NCBI GenBank assembly: GCA_903905455.1
Contig: CAIVGN010000234.1
Coordinates: 35,443-99,442 of the forward strand
Length of the DNA stretch: 64,000 nt
Source of the DNA: an uncultured Archangium sp.
GTDB lineage: Bacteria > Myxococcota > Myxococcia > Myxococcales > Myxococcaceae
Reading direction: 5' to 3'
Made by a program: the position numbers and the translations under genes. Positions 38,411 through 46,917 of the stretch are shown in pieces (positions within the stretch are counted from its first letter, which is position 1; the number at the start of each line of letters is the position of its first letter). The notes below the pieces were generated by a model. It was not told the DNA's origin and ran no database searches. It was given only the letters and a program-made list of their open reading frames with translations.

Positions 38411-39979
38411 GTGCGCCCCGTGCACGACCCCGCCCTGGCGCAGGAAGCCCTCGCTTCCCTGCCCGCCGACATCGCCACCAGCCCCCTGTTCAACGCCGAC
38501 CTCGCGCCCGTGCCCCTGGCCCGGCGCAACTGGACGACCTACAACTTCGCCGCGCTGTGGATCTCCATGGCCCACTGCATCCCCACGTACATGATGGCCG
38601 GTGGCCTCGTGGCGGTGGGCATGAACTGGTGGCAGGCGCTGCTCACCATCGCCTTGGGCAACGTCATCGTGCTGGTGCCCATCCTCCTCAACGCCCACCC
38701 GGGCACGAAGTACGGCATCCCCTTCCCCGTGCTGGCGCGCTCGTCGTTCGGGACCAAGGGCGCCAACGTGCCCGCGGTGCTGCGCGCCATCGTGGCCTGT
38801 GGCTGGTTCGGCATTCAGACCTTCATCGGCGGCGAAGCGGTGAAGACCTTCGTCGAGGCGCTGTGGCCCGGCTACGCGCAGCTCGGCGGGGGGGCCTCCT
38901 TGCTCGGCCTCTCGTTGCCCTCGGCGCTCACCTTCCTCGCGTTCTGGGGTCTCAACATCTTCATCATCTTGCGCGGCATGAACGCGGTGCGGGTGTTCGA
39001 GAACTGGGCGGCGCCGCTGGTGCTGGTGATGGCCGCGGTGCTGCTCGTCTGGGCGGTCGGTCGCGCCGGCGGCGTGGGGCCGATGCTCGAGCAGCCCTCG
39101 CGCTTCACCACCTTCGGCGCGTTCTGGAAGGTCTTCGTGCCCTCGCTCACCGGCATGGTGGGCTTCTGGGCCACGCTCTCGCTCAACATTCCCGACTTCA
39201 CCCGCTTCGGGAAAGGCCAGCGCGAGCAGATGCTCGGTCAGACCCTCGGGCTGCCCACCACCATGCTCGTCTTCTCGGCCATGGGCGTGGTCATCACCAG
39301 CGCCGCCCAGGCCATCCTCAAGAACGCCGACCTCTCGAAGCTGTGGGACCCGGTGTTCATCCTCTCGCAGCTCACCTCGCCCAACGCGCCCATCGGCCTC
39401 GACGCGCCGCTCATCGCGAGTCCCGCGGTGCGCCTGGCGGTCGCGGTGGTCTCGCTCTTCGGCGTGGGCATCGCCACCATCTCGGTGAACATCGCGGCCA
39501 ACGTGGTCAGCCCCGCCAACGACTTCGCCAACCTCGCGCCGCGGCTCATCAGCTTCAAGACCGGCGGGGTGATCACCGGCGTGCTGGGCATCGTGATGCT
39601 GCCGTGGAAGTTCCTCTCGAGCGCCGACACGTACATCTTCAACTGGCTCATCGGGTACTCGGCGCTCCTGGGACCCATCGCCGGCATCATGGTGATGGAC
39701 TACTGGGTGTTGCGAAAGTGCGAGCTCGACGTGCCCGAGCTCTACCGACCCCATGGCAAGTACGCGGGCTTCAACGCGCCGGCGCTCATCGCCCTGGTGC
39801 TCGGCGTGTTGCCCAACATTCCCGGCTTCCTCAAGAGCGCGGGGTTCCTCTCCGGTCCGAAGAACTTCTTCGACGAGCTCTACGTGTACGCCTGGTTCGT
39901 GGGCGTCGCGGTGGCGTCCGTCCTCTACCTCGCATTGATGCGGCTGATGCCGGCGCGCAAACCCTTCGCGGCCACCTGA
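38411..39979 (+). CDS. NCS1-family nucleobase:cation symporter
   Basis: A 522-residue permease with about 12 membrane helices. Typical NCS1 elements are present: SPLFNADLAPVPLARRNWTT at the N-terminus, the LNAHPGTKYGIPFPVLARSS loop, VACGWFGIQTFIGG and the SLNIPDFTRFGKGQ segment. Relatives carry uracil, hydantoins, allantoin or cytosine. Placement between dihydropyrimidinase and the aldehyde dehydrogenase suggests uptake of uracil/thymine or their dihydro forms. Start GTG 38411 or GTG 38420; no good ribosome site separates them. Confidence 0.92.
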   Translation: MRPVHDPALAQEALASLPADIATSPLFNADLAPVPLARRNWTTYNFAALWISMAHCIPTYMMAGGLVAVGMNWWQALLTIALGNVIVLVPILLNAHPGTKYGIPFPVLARSSFGTKGANVPAVLRAIVACGWFGIQTFIGGEAVKTFVEALWPGYAQLGGGASLLGLSLPSALTFLAFWGLNIFIILRGMNAVRVFENWAAPLVLVMAAVLLVWAVGRAGGVGPMLEQPSRFTTFGAFWKVFVPSLTGMVGFWATLSLNIPDFTRFGKGQREQMLGQTLGLPTTMLVFSAMGVVITSAAQAILKNADLSKLWDPVFILSQLTSPNAPIGLDAPLIASPAVRLAVAVVSLFGVGIATISVNIAANVVSPANDFANLAPRLISFKTGGVITGVLGIVMLPWKFLSSADTYIFNWLIGYSALLGPIAGIMVMDYWVLRKCELDVPELYRPHGKYAGFNAPALIALVLGVLPNIPGFLKSAGFLSGPKNFFDELYVYAWFVGVAVASVLYLALMRLMPARKPFAAT

Positions 39980-40048
39980 GCCGCACACTCGATTCACCTG
40001 CCGCGAAGTAATAGAAGCCCCCCGTCCCTCTGTCCCTGGAGAAACCCC

Positions 40049-41554
40049 ATGCAGAAGCCCGCCACCCCGCCCGCCTTCGGCGCGAAGAGCTACGCCTTCA
40101 CCGAGTACGTCAACATCAAGAACTGGATCGGCGGGAAGTGGAGCGAGGGCGCCACGGGCAACTGGCTCGACATCGAAAACCCGCGCCACGGCAAGCCGAT
40201 GGGCAAGATGACCATCTCCACCGCGAAGGACGTCGCGGCGGCGGTCGAGGCCGGCAAGCAGGCGTTCCCCGCGTGGCGCGCGACGCCCATGCGTGAGCGT
40301 GCGCAGGTGCTCTACCGCTTCAAGCAGTTGATGGAGCGCGACCTCGACGAGCTGTGCTGGCTGGTCAGCCACGAGAACGGAAAGACGTACGCCGAGGGCA
40401 AGGGTGACGTGGAGAAGGGCATCGAGTGCGTGGAGTTCGCCATCTCGCTGCCGATGCTGGCCGACGGGGGCCAGCTCGACGTGAGCCGCGGCGTGAACTG
40501 TCGCGTGACCCACGAGCCTTTGGGCGTGGTCGCGGGCATCGTGCCCTTCAACTTCCCGGTGATGGTGCCGCTGTGGATGGTGCCCAACGCCCTGATGGCC
40601 GGCAACGCCTTCATCTTGAAGCCCTCCGAGGTCGTGCCCTACGGCGCGATGAAGTTGGCCCAGCTGCTCCAGGAAGCCGGCCTGCCCGACGGCCTGTTCA
40701 ACGTGGTCAACGGCCAGCGCGAGACGGTCGAGGCCATCGTCGATCACCCCGAGATCAAGGCCGTGGGCTTCGTGGGTTCGACCAAGGTCGCGCAGATCCT
40801 GTACGCGCGCGGCGCGGCGGTCGGCAAGCGCATGCTGTGCCTGGGCTCGGCGAAGAACCACGTGGTGGTGGTGCCCGACGCCGACGTGGCGCTGACCGCG
40901 TCGAACATCGTGGCCTCGAGCTACGGCTGCGCCGGCCAGCGCTGCATGGCCAGCTCGCTGATGGTGGCGGTCGGTGACGTGCAGAAGATCATCGACGGCA
41001 TCGCCGACCACGTGCGCAAGATCCGCCTCGGCGAAGACATGGGCTCGATCATCTCGGGCGCGTCCCGCGAGCGCATCTTGAAGTACGTGGAGGGGGCCGA
41101 GAAGGCGGGCGCGAAGGTGCTCGTCGACGGCCGCGGCCAGAAGGTCGACGGCGCGGGTGGCCACTGGATCGGCCCCACCGTGCTCGACAACGTGACCCTC
41201 GACATGCCCGCAGGCTGCGAGGAGATCTTCGGGCCGGTGCTGAGCATCGTGCACGTCAAGACGCTCGAGGAGGCGATCAACCTCCAGCACCAGAGCCTCT
41301 ATGCGAACGGCGCGGCCATCTTCACCACGTCGGGCGCCGTGGCGCGCACCGCCGCCGATCGCCTCGAGGCCGGCATGGTCGGCATCAACGTGGGCGTGCC
41401 GGTGCCCCGCGAGCCGTTCTCCTTCGGCGGCTTCAACAGCTCGAAGTTCGGCCACGGCGACATGACCGGCTGGGATGGGTTCCGCTTCTGGAGCCGCCCC
41501 AAGAAGGTCACCGAGAAGTGGGCCGCCGCCTCCGACGCCAGCTGGATGAGCTGA
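40049..41554 (+). CDS. mmsA: CoA-acylating (methyl)malonate-semialdehyde dehydrogenase
   Basis: A 501-residue aldehyde dehydrogenase. It is expected to oxidise malonate semialdehyde (from uracil) to acetyl-CoA and methylmalonate semialdehyde (from thymine) to propionyl-CoA with NAD and CoA. The MMSDH signature PFNFP at 166-170, GSTKVAQI for NAD binding and catalytic Cys299 (CAGQRCMASS) are present, and the general-base Glu of ordinary ALDHs is replaced in the LCLGSAKNH segment as in MMSDH. GGAG precedes the ATG at a suitable distance. It is followed after 29 bases by the aminotransferase gene that should supply its substrate. Confidence 0.93.
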   Translation: MQKPATPPAFGAKSYAFTEYVNIKNWIGGKWSEGATGNWLDIENPRHGKPMGKMTISTAKDVAAAVEAGKQAFPAWRATPMRERAQVLYRFKQLMERDLDELCWLVSHENGKTYAEGKGDVEKGIECVEFAISLPMLADGGQLDVSRGVNCRVTHEPLGVVAGIVPFNFPVMVPLWMVPNALMAGNAFILKPSEVVPYGAMKLAQLLQEAGLPDGLFNVVNGQRETVEAIVDHPEIKAVGFVGSTKVAQILYARGAAVGKRMLCLGSAKNHVVVVPDADVALTASNIVASSYGCAGQRCMASSLMVAVGDVQKIIDGIADHVRKIRLGEDMGSIISGASRERILKYVEGAEKAGAKVLVDGRGQKVDGAGGHWIGPTVLDNVTLDMPAGCEEIFGPVLSIVHVKTLEEAINLQHQSLYANGAAIFTTSGAVARTAADRLEAGMVGINVGVPVPREPFSFGGFNSSKFGHGDMTGWDGFRFWSRPKKVTEKWAAASDASWMS

Positions 41555-41583
41555 GCCTCTTCTTCCCCCCTTTCGGAGCACAC

Positions 41584-42948
41584 ATGAGCAGCCAGTTCAT
41601 CGGATACCCCAACGAGTTCGCCGCCGAGCCGATGCCGACGCAGGAGATGGTCGACCTCTGCAAGGAGCACACGCTCTACACCTGGTCCGCCGGCAACGCG
41701 GTCAACCCGCTGCCCATCGCGCGGGCCGAGGGCGTCTACATCTACACGCCCGAGGGTCAGAAGATCCTCGACTTCAACGCGCAGCTGATGAGCGTGCTGG
41801 TGGGCCACGCGCACCCCCGGGTGATGGCGGCGATGAAGCGGCAGGTAGACGAGCTGATCTTCGTCTACCCCCAGACCGCGACGCAGGTGCGCGCGCGCCT
41901 GGGCAAGCTGCTCAGCGAGATCATCCCCGGCATGTCGGCGTTCTTCTTCACGCTGGGCGGGGCCGAGGCCAACGAGAACGCGGTGAAGATGGCGCGGCTC
42001 TACACGGGCCGGAACAAGATCCTCGCGCGCTACCGCAGCTACCACGGCGGTACGCACCTCACGATGTCGCTGACCGGCGACCCGCGGCGCTGGGCGAGCG
42101 AGCCCGCCTCACCGGGCATCGTGCACGTCATGGACCCCACGCCCTACGACTTCTCGTTCGGCGCGACGGACGAGGAGCGGTGCAAGAACCACCTCACCTA
42201 CCTCGAGGAGACCATCAAGTACGAAGGCCCGCACACCATCGCCGCGATGATCGTCGAGACGGTGACCGGGACCAACGGCGTGCTGGTGCCGCCCAGGGGC
42301 TGGTTCAAGGGCCTGCGCGCGCTGCTCGACAAGTACGGCATCCTGCTCATCTGTGACGAGGTGATGGCCGGCATCGGCCGCACCGGCAAGATGATGGCCT
42401 ACGAGCACTTCGACGTGGTGCCCGACCTGGTGTCCATGGCCAAGGGCCTGACGTCGTCGTACTTCCCGCTGGGCGCGGTGGGCATGACCAAGGCCATCCA
42501 CGAGCACTTCCAGAAGAACGTGTACTGGGGCGGCCTCACCTACAACTCGCACCCCGTGGGGCTGGCGACGGCCGAGGCGGTGCTGCGGGTGACCATCGAC
42601 GAGAAGCTGGTCGAGAACTCCGCGAAGCTGGGCCTGGTGATGCGCAGCGAGATGGACCGGCTGCACAAGAAGCACGTGTCGATCCTCGAGGGCCGCAACA
42701 TCGGCCTCTTCGGCATGATCGACCTGCGCAAGAACTCGAAGAACGAGCCGCTGGCGCCCTACAACGGGTCGCACCCCGCGATGGCCAAGCTGGGCACGTT
42801 CTTCCGTGAGAACGGGCTCTTCACCTTCACCCGCTGGAACAACTTCACCTGTAACCCCCCGCTGACCATCACCGAAGCGCAGCTGAAGGAAGGGTTCGCG
42901 ATCATCGACCGCGGCCTGGAGATCACCGACGCGGCGTTCGAGGGCTGA
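41584..42948 (+). CDS. Class III PLP omega-aminotransferase (beta-alanine aminotransferase role)
   Basis: A 454-residue fold-type I aminotransferase. The PLP lysine is Lys287 (LVSMAKGLTSSYFPLGA), Asp258 (LLICDEVMAGIGRTG) binds the pyridine nitrogen, and GGAEANENAVKMAR forms the phosphate-cup region. The length and motifs fit omega-amino acid:pyruvate transaminases. Context points to beta-alanine (or beta-aminoisobutyrate) transamination to (methyl)malonate semialdehyde for the adjacent MmsA. The amino acceptor (pyruvate or 2-oxoglutarate) cannot be read. The ATG at 41584 is chosen over an upstream in-frame ATG at 41518 inside mmsA. Confidence 0.88.
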   Translation: MSSQFIGYPNEFAAEPMPTQEMVDLCKEHTLYTWSAGNAVNPLPIARAEGVYIYTPEGQKILDFNAQLMSVLVGHAHPRVMAAMKRQVDELIFVYPQTATQVRARLGKLLSEIIPGMSAFFFTLGGAEANENAVKMARLYTGRNKILARYRSYHGGTHLTMSLTGDPRRWASEPASPGIVHVMDPTPYDFSFGATDEERCKNHLTYLEETIKYEGPHTIAAMIVETVTGTNGVLVPPRGWFKGLRALLDKYGILLICDEVMAGIGRTGKMMAYEHFDVVPDLVSMAKGLTSSYFPLGAVGMTKAIHEHFQKNVYWGGLTYNSHPVGLATAEAVLRVTIDEKLVENSAKLGLVMRSEMDRLHKKHVSILEGRNIGLFGMIDLRKNSKNEPLAPYNGSHPAMAKLGTFFRENGLFTFTRWNNFTCNPPLTITEAQLKEGFAIIDRGLEITDAAFEG

Positions 42949-42951
42949 CCC

Positions 42952-43944
42952 ATGGCGACCGAACTCATCGAAACCCTGCTGCTGTTCTCGCTCCCTGCCT
43001 CGGGCAAGTCGGAGCTGCGCAAGTACCTCGCGGGACTCACCAAGGACCAGTGTCGCTCCGAGTTCCACATCGGCGAGACGCTGCAGCTCGACGACTATCC
43101 CTACGTGCACTTCATGCACCGCATCGACGACGAGCTGACCAAGCTCGGGTGGCGCGCGGCGTTCTACAAGGGCCCCAGCCGGCCCTTCCAGGACGAGTGG
43201 GAATGGGCGGCGTTGATCGAGCTGCTCAACGAGGACTACGCCGACTTGATGGCCGGCCGTCAGCACGCGCCGCCGTCGGCCGCACAGCTGCTCTTCGATC
43301 GCCTCGACGCGGCCCACGCGAAGGTCGGGCTGCCGGAGTCCCTGGGGGACGTGCCCTACAAGCTGCGCCGCAAGGTGGCCGAGGCGCTCGAGGCCGAGTG
43401 CAAGGCCGACCTCGAGGCGCGCAACCGCCAGGCGACGCAGGACAAGCGCGGGCGCACGGTGGTCATCGAGGCCGCGCGTGGTGGCCCCAACGGCGCCGCG
43501 TTCCCCCTCACCCCCCCGGTCGGCTACGCGGCCGCGTTCCAGCAGCTCTCGGAAGGCATCCTGGAGAAGGCCGCCGTCCTCTACATCCAGGTCGAGCCGG
43601 CCGAGTCGCGCCGCAAGAACATCGAGCGCGGCCGGCCCGACGGGCAGGGCTCCATTCTCCACCACTCGGTGCCGATGGAAGTGATGCTCAGCCAGTACGG
43701 CTGCGACGACATGGCGTACCTCGCCAAGCTCTCGTCGCGCCCCAACAGCATCAGCGTCGAGCGCCTCTTCGAAGAGAAGGGCGTGTACCGCACGCGCACC
43801 TTCCACCTGCCGGTGGCGATGTTCGACAACCGCAAGGACCTCACCACCTTCGTGCGTGAAGACCGCGCGAAGTGGAAGCAGCCCGACGTCGACGCGATTC
43901 ACGGGGAGCTCAAGAAGGCGCTCACCACGCTCGCCGGAAGCTGA
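42952..43944 (+). CDS. P-loop protein of unknown function at the end of the pyrimidine degradation block
   Basis: A 330-residue soluble protein whose ATG follows the aminotransferase stop after three bases, so translation is coupled. Residues 13-20 (SLPASGKS, with Lys19) form a P-loop of the small-kinase/zeta-toxin type. Further conserved-looking blocks are EFHIGETLQLDDYPYVHFMH, KRGRTVVIEAARGG (a possible Walker B-like strand) and LYIQVEPAESRRKNIERGRP, where an Arg-rich lid could close over ATP. A nucleoside or small-molecule kinase is the natural guess. I know no characterised homologue. A long palindrome directly follows the stop. Confidence 0.7.
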   Translation: MATELIETLLLFSLPASGKSELRKYLAGLTKDQCRSEFHIGETLQLDDYPYVHFMHRIDDELTKLGWRAAFYKGPSRPFQDEWEWAALIELLNEDYADLMAGRQHAPPSAAQLLFDRLDAAHAKVGLPESLGDVPYKLRRKVAEALEAECKADLEARNRQATQDKRGRTVVIEAARGGPNGAAFPLTPPVGYAAAFQQLSEGILEKAAVLYIQVEPAESRRKNIERGRPDGQGSILHHSVPMEVMLSQYGCDDMAYLAKLSSRPNSISVERLFEEKGVYRTRTFHLPVAMFDNRKDLTTFVREDRAKWKQPDVDAIHGELKKALTTLAGS

Positions 43945-43967
43945 AGCACCACCCACGAAGTCCACAG

Positions 43968-44001
43968 GGGGCCTGGCGAGCGTCGACGTTCGCCAGGCCC
44001 C
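43968..44001. terminator. Long GC-rich palindrome, likely bidirectional terminator
   Basis: GGGGCCTGGCGA (43968-43979) pairs perfectly with TCGCCAGGCCCC (43990-44001), and the loop GCGTCGACGT is itself nearly self-complementary, so the whole forms a 16-bp hairpin with one G-T pair. It lies between two convergent genes, 24 bases after one stop and 9 before the other. No T-run follows on either side. Confidence 0.7.
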
Positions 44002-44009
44002 GTGCTCGT

Positions 44010-45581
44010 TCAGGGAAGCTGGCCGCCGGCGATCCACGCCGCGAGGGCGCCCTGCTGCGCGGCCGTGAGGCACGCGGCGTTGCTCGCGTCGGTGACCGGG
44101 TTGCCCGTGCAGCCGGCCGCCCGGGGCATCGAGCCGTCCCGGATGCGCACCAGCGTGCAGGCCCCCTTGGTCAGCCCCACGCAGTAGTACGCCGCGAGCT
44201 GGGAGTCGGCGTAGCTCGTCGCGAAGTTCGCCCCCCCGCTGAGGAACGTGGCGTGACAGGGCGAACACTTCGCCTGGAAGATGGCCTGCGCCGTGCCGCC
44301 GTAGGTCACCCCCGGGCAACCCTCGTCGGTGACGCCGTTGCAGTCGTCGTCGACGGCGTTGGTGCAGGTCTCGCTGGCCGGCGTGACGTCTCCCAGGCAG
44401 GCGCCCAACGCGGTGCCCTGGGCGTTGCAGGTCTTCGTCCCCGAGGCGCAACGACCCACGCCCTGGGTTCCCGCCGGGCCCGAGTAACAGCTCACGGTCG
44501 ACCCCGGCACGCACACGCAGCCCGCGCCGCCTTCGTTGACCTGGCCGTTGCAGTCGTCGTCGCCCGGCGTGTTGCAGGTCTCGGTCGTCGGCGTGACCTC
44601 ACCCATGCACGCGCCGAAGCTGGTGCCCTGCGCGTTGCAGCGCTTCGTGCCCGCGACACACAGGCCGACGCCCTGCGTGCCCGCGGTGCCCGAGTAGCAG
44701 CTCGCCGCCGCGTTCGGCAGGCACACGCAGCCCGCGCCGCCTTCGTTCACCTGGCCGTTGCAGTCGTCGTCGACGGCAGTGGCGCAGGTCTCGGCCGTGG
44801 GGACGACCTCGCCCACGCACGCCCCGAAGCCCGTGCCCTGTGCGTTGCAGGTCTGCGAGCCCGCGTGACAGGACCCAACCCCCTGCGTACCCGCCGTGCC
44901 CGTGTAGCAGGGCTGCGTGGACCCCGCGGCGCAGCTGCAGCCGTCGTTCACCTGGCCGTTGCAGTCGTCATCGACCGGCGTGGTGCAGTCCTCGGCCGGC
45001 GCGGGGAAGACCTGGCCCACGCACGCCCCGTAGGACTTGCCGTCGACCGCGCACGTCTTCGTTCCCGCCTGGCAGCGGCCGATGGTCGGCGTCCCTGCGT
45101 CGCCTTCGGTGCACGGAGTGTTGGTGCTCGGCGCGCAGAGGCAGCCGGCGGTCGGCTCGTTCACCGTGCCGTTGCAGTCGTCGTCGAGGGAGGTCGTGCA
45201 GTCTTCGGCCGCGGCGGGGAGCGTTTCACCCAGGCAGGCGCCCCAGCTCGCGCCGTCGGCGGCGCAGGTCTGCGTGCCGGGGGTGCAGCGGCCAACGTTC
45301 GCCGTGCCGGCGGCGCCGGAGTAGCAGGCGCGGGTCGCGCCCGCGGTGCAGAGCGGGGTCGTGCCGCCGCCTCCGCCGGTCGCGGTGCCTCCGCCGGTCG
45401 CGGTGCCTCCGCCGGTCGCAGTGCCTCCACCGGTCGCAGTGCCTCCACCGGTCGCAGTGCCTCCACCGGTCGCAGTGCCGCCTCCACTTCCGGCGTCGGT
45501 TTCGGTGGGAGGGACTCCACAGCCCACGGTCAGAGCCAGCACGACGAGCGCGCAGAGACGCAGCAGGTTGTTGGGGAACAT
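44010..45581 (-). CDS. MopE-like Cys-rich repeat lipoprotein with a C-terminal CxxCH domain
   Basis: A 523-residue exported protein: signal peptide with lipobox (LALTVGCG), a Gly/Thr linker encoded by an 18-bp repeat, then five repeats of about 70 residues. Each repeat ends in DDDCNGxVNE, the putative metal-binding motif of MopE-type proteins, and has fixed Cys (TCNAQGTSFGACMGEV). The last 90 residues differ: AIFQAKCSPCHATF supplies a haem-binding CSPCH at about 439-443, and RIRDGSMPRAAGC a likely Met ligand, with AAWIAGG at the end, like small c-type cytochrome domains. It may be an outer-surface electron carrier or metal-binding protein. Confidence 0.8.
   Translation of the reverse strand: MFPNNLLRLCALVVLALTVGCGVPPTETDAGSGGGTATGGGTATGGGTATGGGTATGGGTATGGGTATGGGGGTTPLCTAGATRACYSGAAGTANVGRCTPGTQTCAADGASWGACLGETLPAAAEDCTTSLDDDCNGTVNEPTAGCLCAPSTNTPCTEGDAGTPTIGRCQAGTKTCAVDGKSYGACVGQVFPAPAEDCTTPVDDDCNGQVNDGCSCAAGSTQPCYTGTAGTQGVGSCHAGSQTCNAQGTGFGACVGEVVPTAETCATAVDDDCNGQVNEGGAGCVCLPNAAASCYSGTAGTQGVGLCVAGTKRCNAQGTSFGACMGEVTPTTETCNTPGDDDCNGQVNEGGAGCVCVPGSTVSCYSGPAGTQGVGRCASGTKTCNAQGTALGACLGDVTPASETCTNAVDDDCNGVTDEGCPGVTYGGTAQAIFQAKCSPCHATFLSGGANFATSYADSQLAAYYCVGLTKGACTLVRIRDGSMPRAAGCTGNPVTDASNAACLTAAQQGALAAWIAGGQLP
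45373..45480 (-). repeat. 18-bp tandem repeat (six units) coding a Gly/Thr linker
   Basis: Six consecutive 18-base units (core CCACCGGTCGCAGTGCCT on the + strand) encode G-G-G-T-A-T repeats in the spacer between the lipidated Cys and the first Cys-rich repeat. Units fall in two subtypes differing at one to three bases, which indicates recent expansion. Confidence 0.9.
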
Positions 45582-45670
45582 ACGACCGAGGCTAGCTCAA
45601 GAGTCGTCTTCTCCTCACTCCGACCCGTGCTGGACATGCGGAAGAAGCATCGCGCGATGGTGCCTGGTTC

Positions 45671-45714
45671 GGCCCCTCACCTCAGGCCCTCTCCCCGCTG
45701 GCGCAGGGCGAGGG
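45671..45714. repeat. Intergenic palindromic repeat, second good copy
   Basis: GGCCCCTCACC followed by GGCCCTCTCCCCGC repeats the sequence at 1752-1777 almost exactly. CCCTCTCCC (45687-45695) pairs with GGGCGAGGG (45706-45714) with a single mismatch. It lies between the Omp85-type gene end and the start of the MopE-like gene. Confidence 0.55.
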
Positions 45715-45723
45715 AGGGGGGGC

Positions 45724-46917
45724 TCAGAAGAACTGGTAGACGCCGAAGCTGAACCCCGGTGACGGCCGGCCCGTGAGCGTCACCGCCACGTCCGCGCGCA
45801 CGCCGGTCTTCACCAACCGCGGGATCAGCAGCCGCACGCCCCCGCCCGCCGAGAGCATCGGGGTCACCGCGCGCCCATCATCAGCGATGGCCCCGTCGAC
45901 GAACGCCGCCCCCATCACCGCGAACCACATCGAATCGAAGAGGATCACCCGCGCCTCGGCGTTGAGCAGCGCGAACCGCTGCGTGCGCACCAGGCTGTCC
46001 GCATACCCACGGATCAGGTCGAGCCCGCCCAGGTAATACTTGAGCTCCGTCGGCGCCTCCGTCGACAGCCCGCCCTGCACCCGCACCGCGAGGTTCACCC
46101 GCTCACCCAGCAGCTTGAACCAGAGCAACTCGAAGTACGCCTGCGCGTAGAGCGGCGAAGGCTCCGAGAACGCCACGCCCAGCGTCTCGCGCACCTCGAA
46201 GGTCCACCCCTTCTGGCGCAGGCGCACCGTGTCCACGCGGCCCATGCGCTGAAAGCTCGTCAACTGGCCGGCGAGCAAGGTCGGCGGAAGCACCGGCACC
46301 CCCTCGAGCGGGTTGAGGTACTCGTCGCGGAACACCTCGAGCTTGAGCCCCGCCCGGGTGACGTCGTTGAGCTCCCCGCTGATCTCCGCGATGCCCCCCA
46401 GGCGACGCCGCACGTACTCGGGCCGCGGCCGGAACAGGTAGTCGAGCTGGATGAGCCCCATCAACCGCTTGCCGAACAACCGGGGGTCGCGCAGCCACCC
46501 CTGGCCGCCGTTGAAGATGTCGAAGCGCTCGTAGCGCACGCCCCACTCGAGGAAGCGCCCGAACCAGTTCACGTCGTTCGCCCCGACCCGGAACCACCAG
46601 CGCCCACCGCCGATGCCGAAGGAGAAGAGCGGGTTGAGAGAGAAGCGCTCTTCGATCTCGTACACCGCGACGTTGCGCCCGTCGGGCCGCGCCTCGACCT
46701 TCGCGTCGACCCGGCTGAAGAGGTCGATGTTCCACAGCCGCGTGGTGCCCAGCTCCCAGTCCTCCTCGGTCACCAGCTCGCCGGCGTGCCAGGGCAGCTC
46801 GCGCAGCACGACGAACTCCCTGGTCCACGAGACCCCGTGCACCTCGACGGCGTCGATGCGCTGCGGCCACGGCCCCGGGGCCTGGGCCATGACCAGCGCG
46901 ACGAGCAGCGCGCTCAC
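45724..46917 (-). CDS. Omp85/BamA-type outer membrane protein with one POTRA domain
   Basis: A 397-residue outer-membrane protein. After a short signal (ALLVALVMAQAPG), residues 18-80 form one POTRA-like domain (IDAVEVHGVSWTREFVVLRE, WELGTTRLWNIDLFSRVDAK). The rest is a 16-strand-type barrel of amphipathic strands ending in FGVYQFF, with the C-terminal Phe used for Bam recognition. GYADSLVRTQRFALLNAEAR resembles the conserved L6 region of Omp85 proteins. One POTRA rather than five suggests a TamA/FhaC-like or lipid-transport role, not BamA itself. Its start overlaps the stop of the M20 peptidase gene. Confidence 0.8.
   Translation of the reverse strand: MSALLVALVMAQAPGPWPQRIDAVEVHGVSWTREFVVLRELPWHAGELVTEEDWELGTTRLWNIDLFSRVDAKVEARPDGRNVAVYEIEERFSLNPLFSFGIGGGRWWFRVGANDVNWFGRFLEWGVRYERFDIFNGGQGWLRDPRLFGKRLMGLIQLDYLFRPRPEYVRRRLGGIAEISGELNDVTRAGLKLEVFRDEYLNPLEGVPVLPPTLLAGQLTSFQRMGRVDTVRLRQKGWTFEVRETLGVAFSEPSPLYAQAYFELLWFKLLGERVNLAVRVQGGLSTEAPTELKYYLGGLDLIRGYADSLVRTQRFALLNAEARVILFDSMWFAVMGAAFVDGAIADDGRAVTPMLSAGGGVRLLIPRLVKTGVRADVAVTLTGRPSPGFSFGVYQFF

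Noticed and set aside
38348..41581. 1077-codon antisense frame opposite the NCS1 permease and mmsA
   Set aside because: Low-complexity Arg/His/Glu translation without motifs; the sense genes are well supported.
45373..45480. Possible CRISPR-like array
   Set aside because: The 18-bp units are directly adjacent without spacers and code an in-frame Gly/Thr linker.
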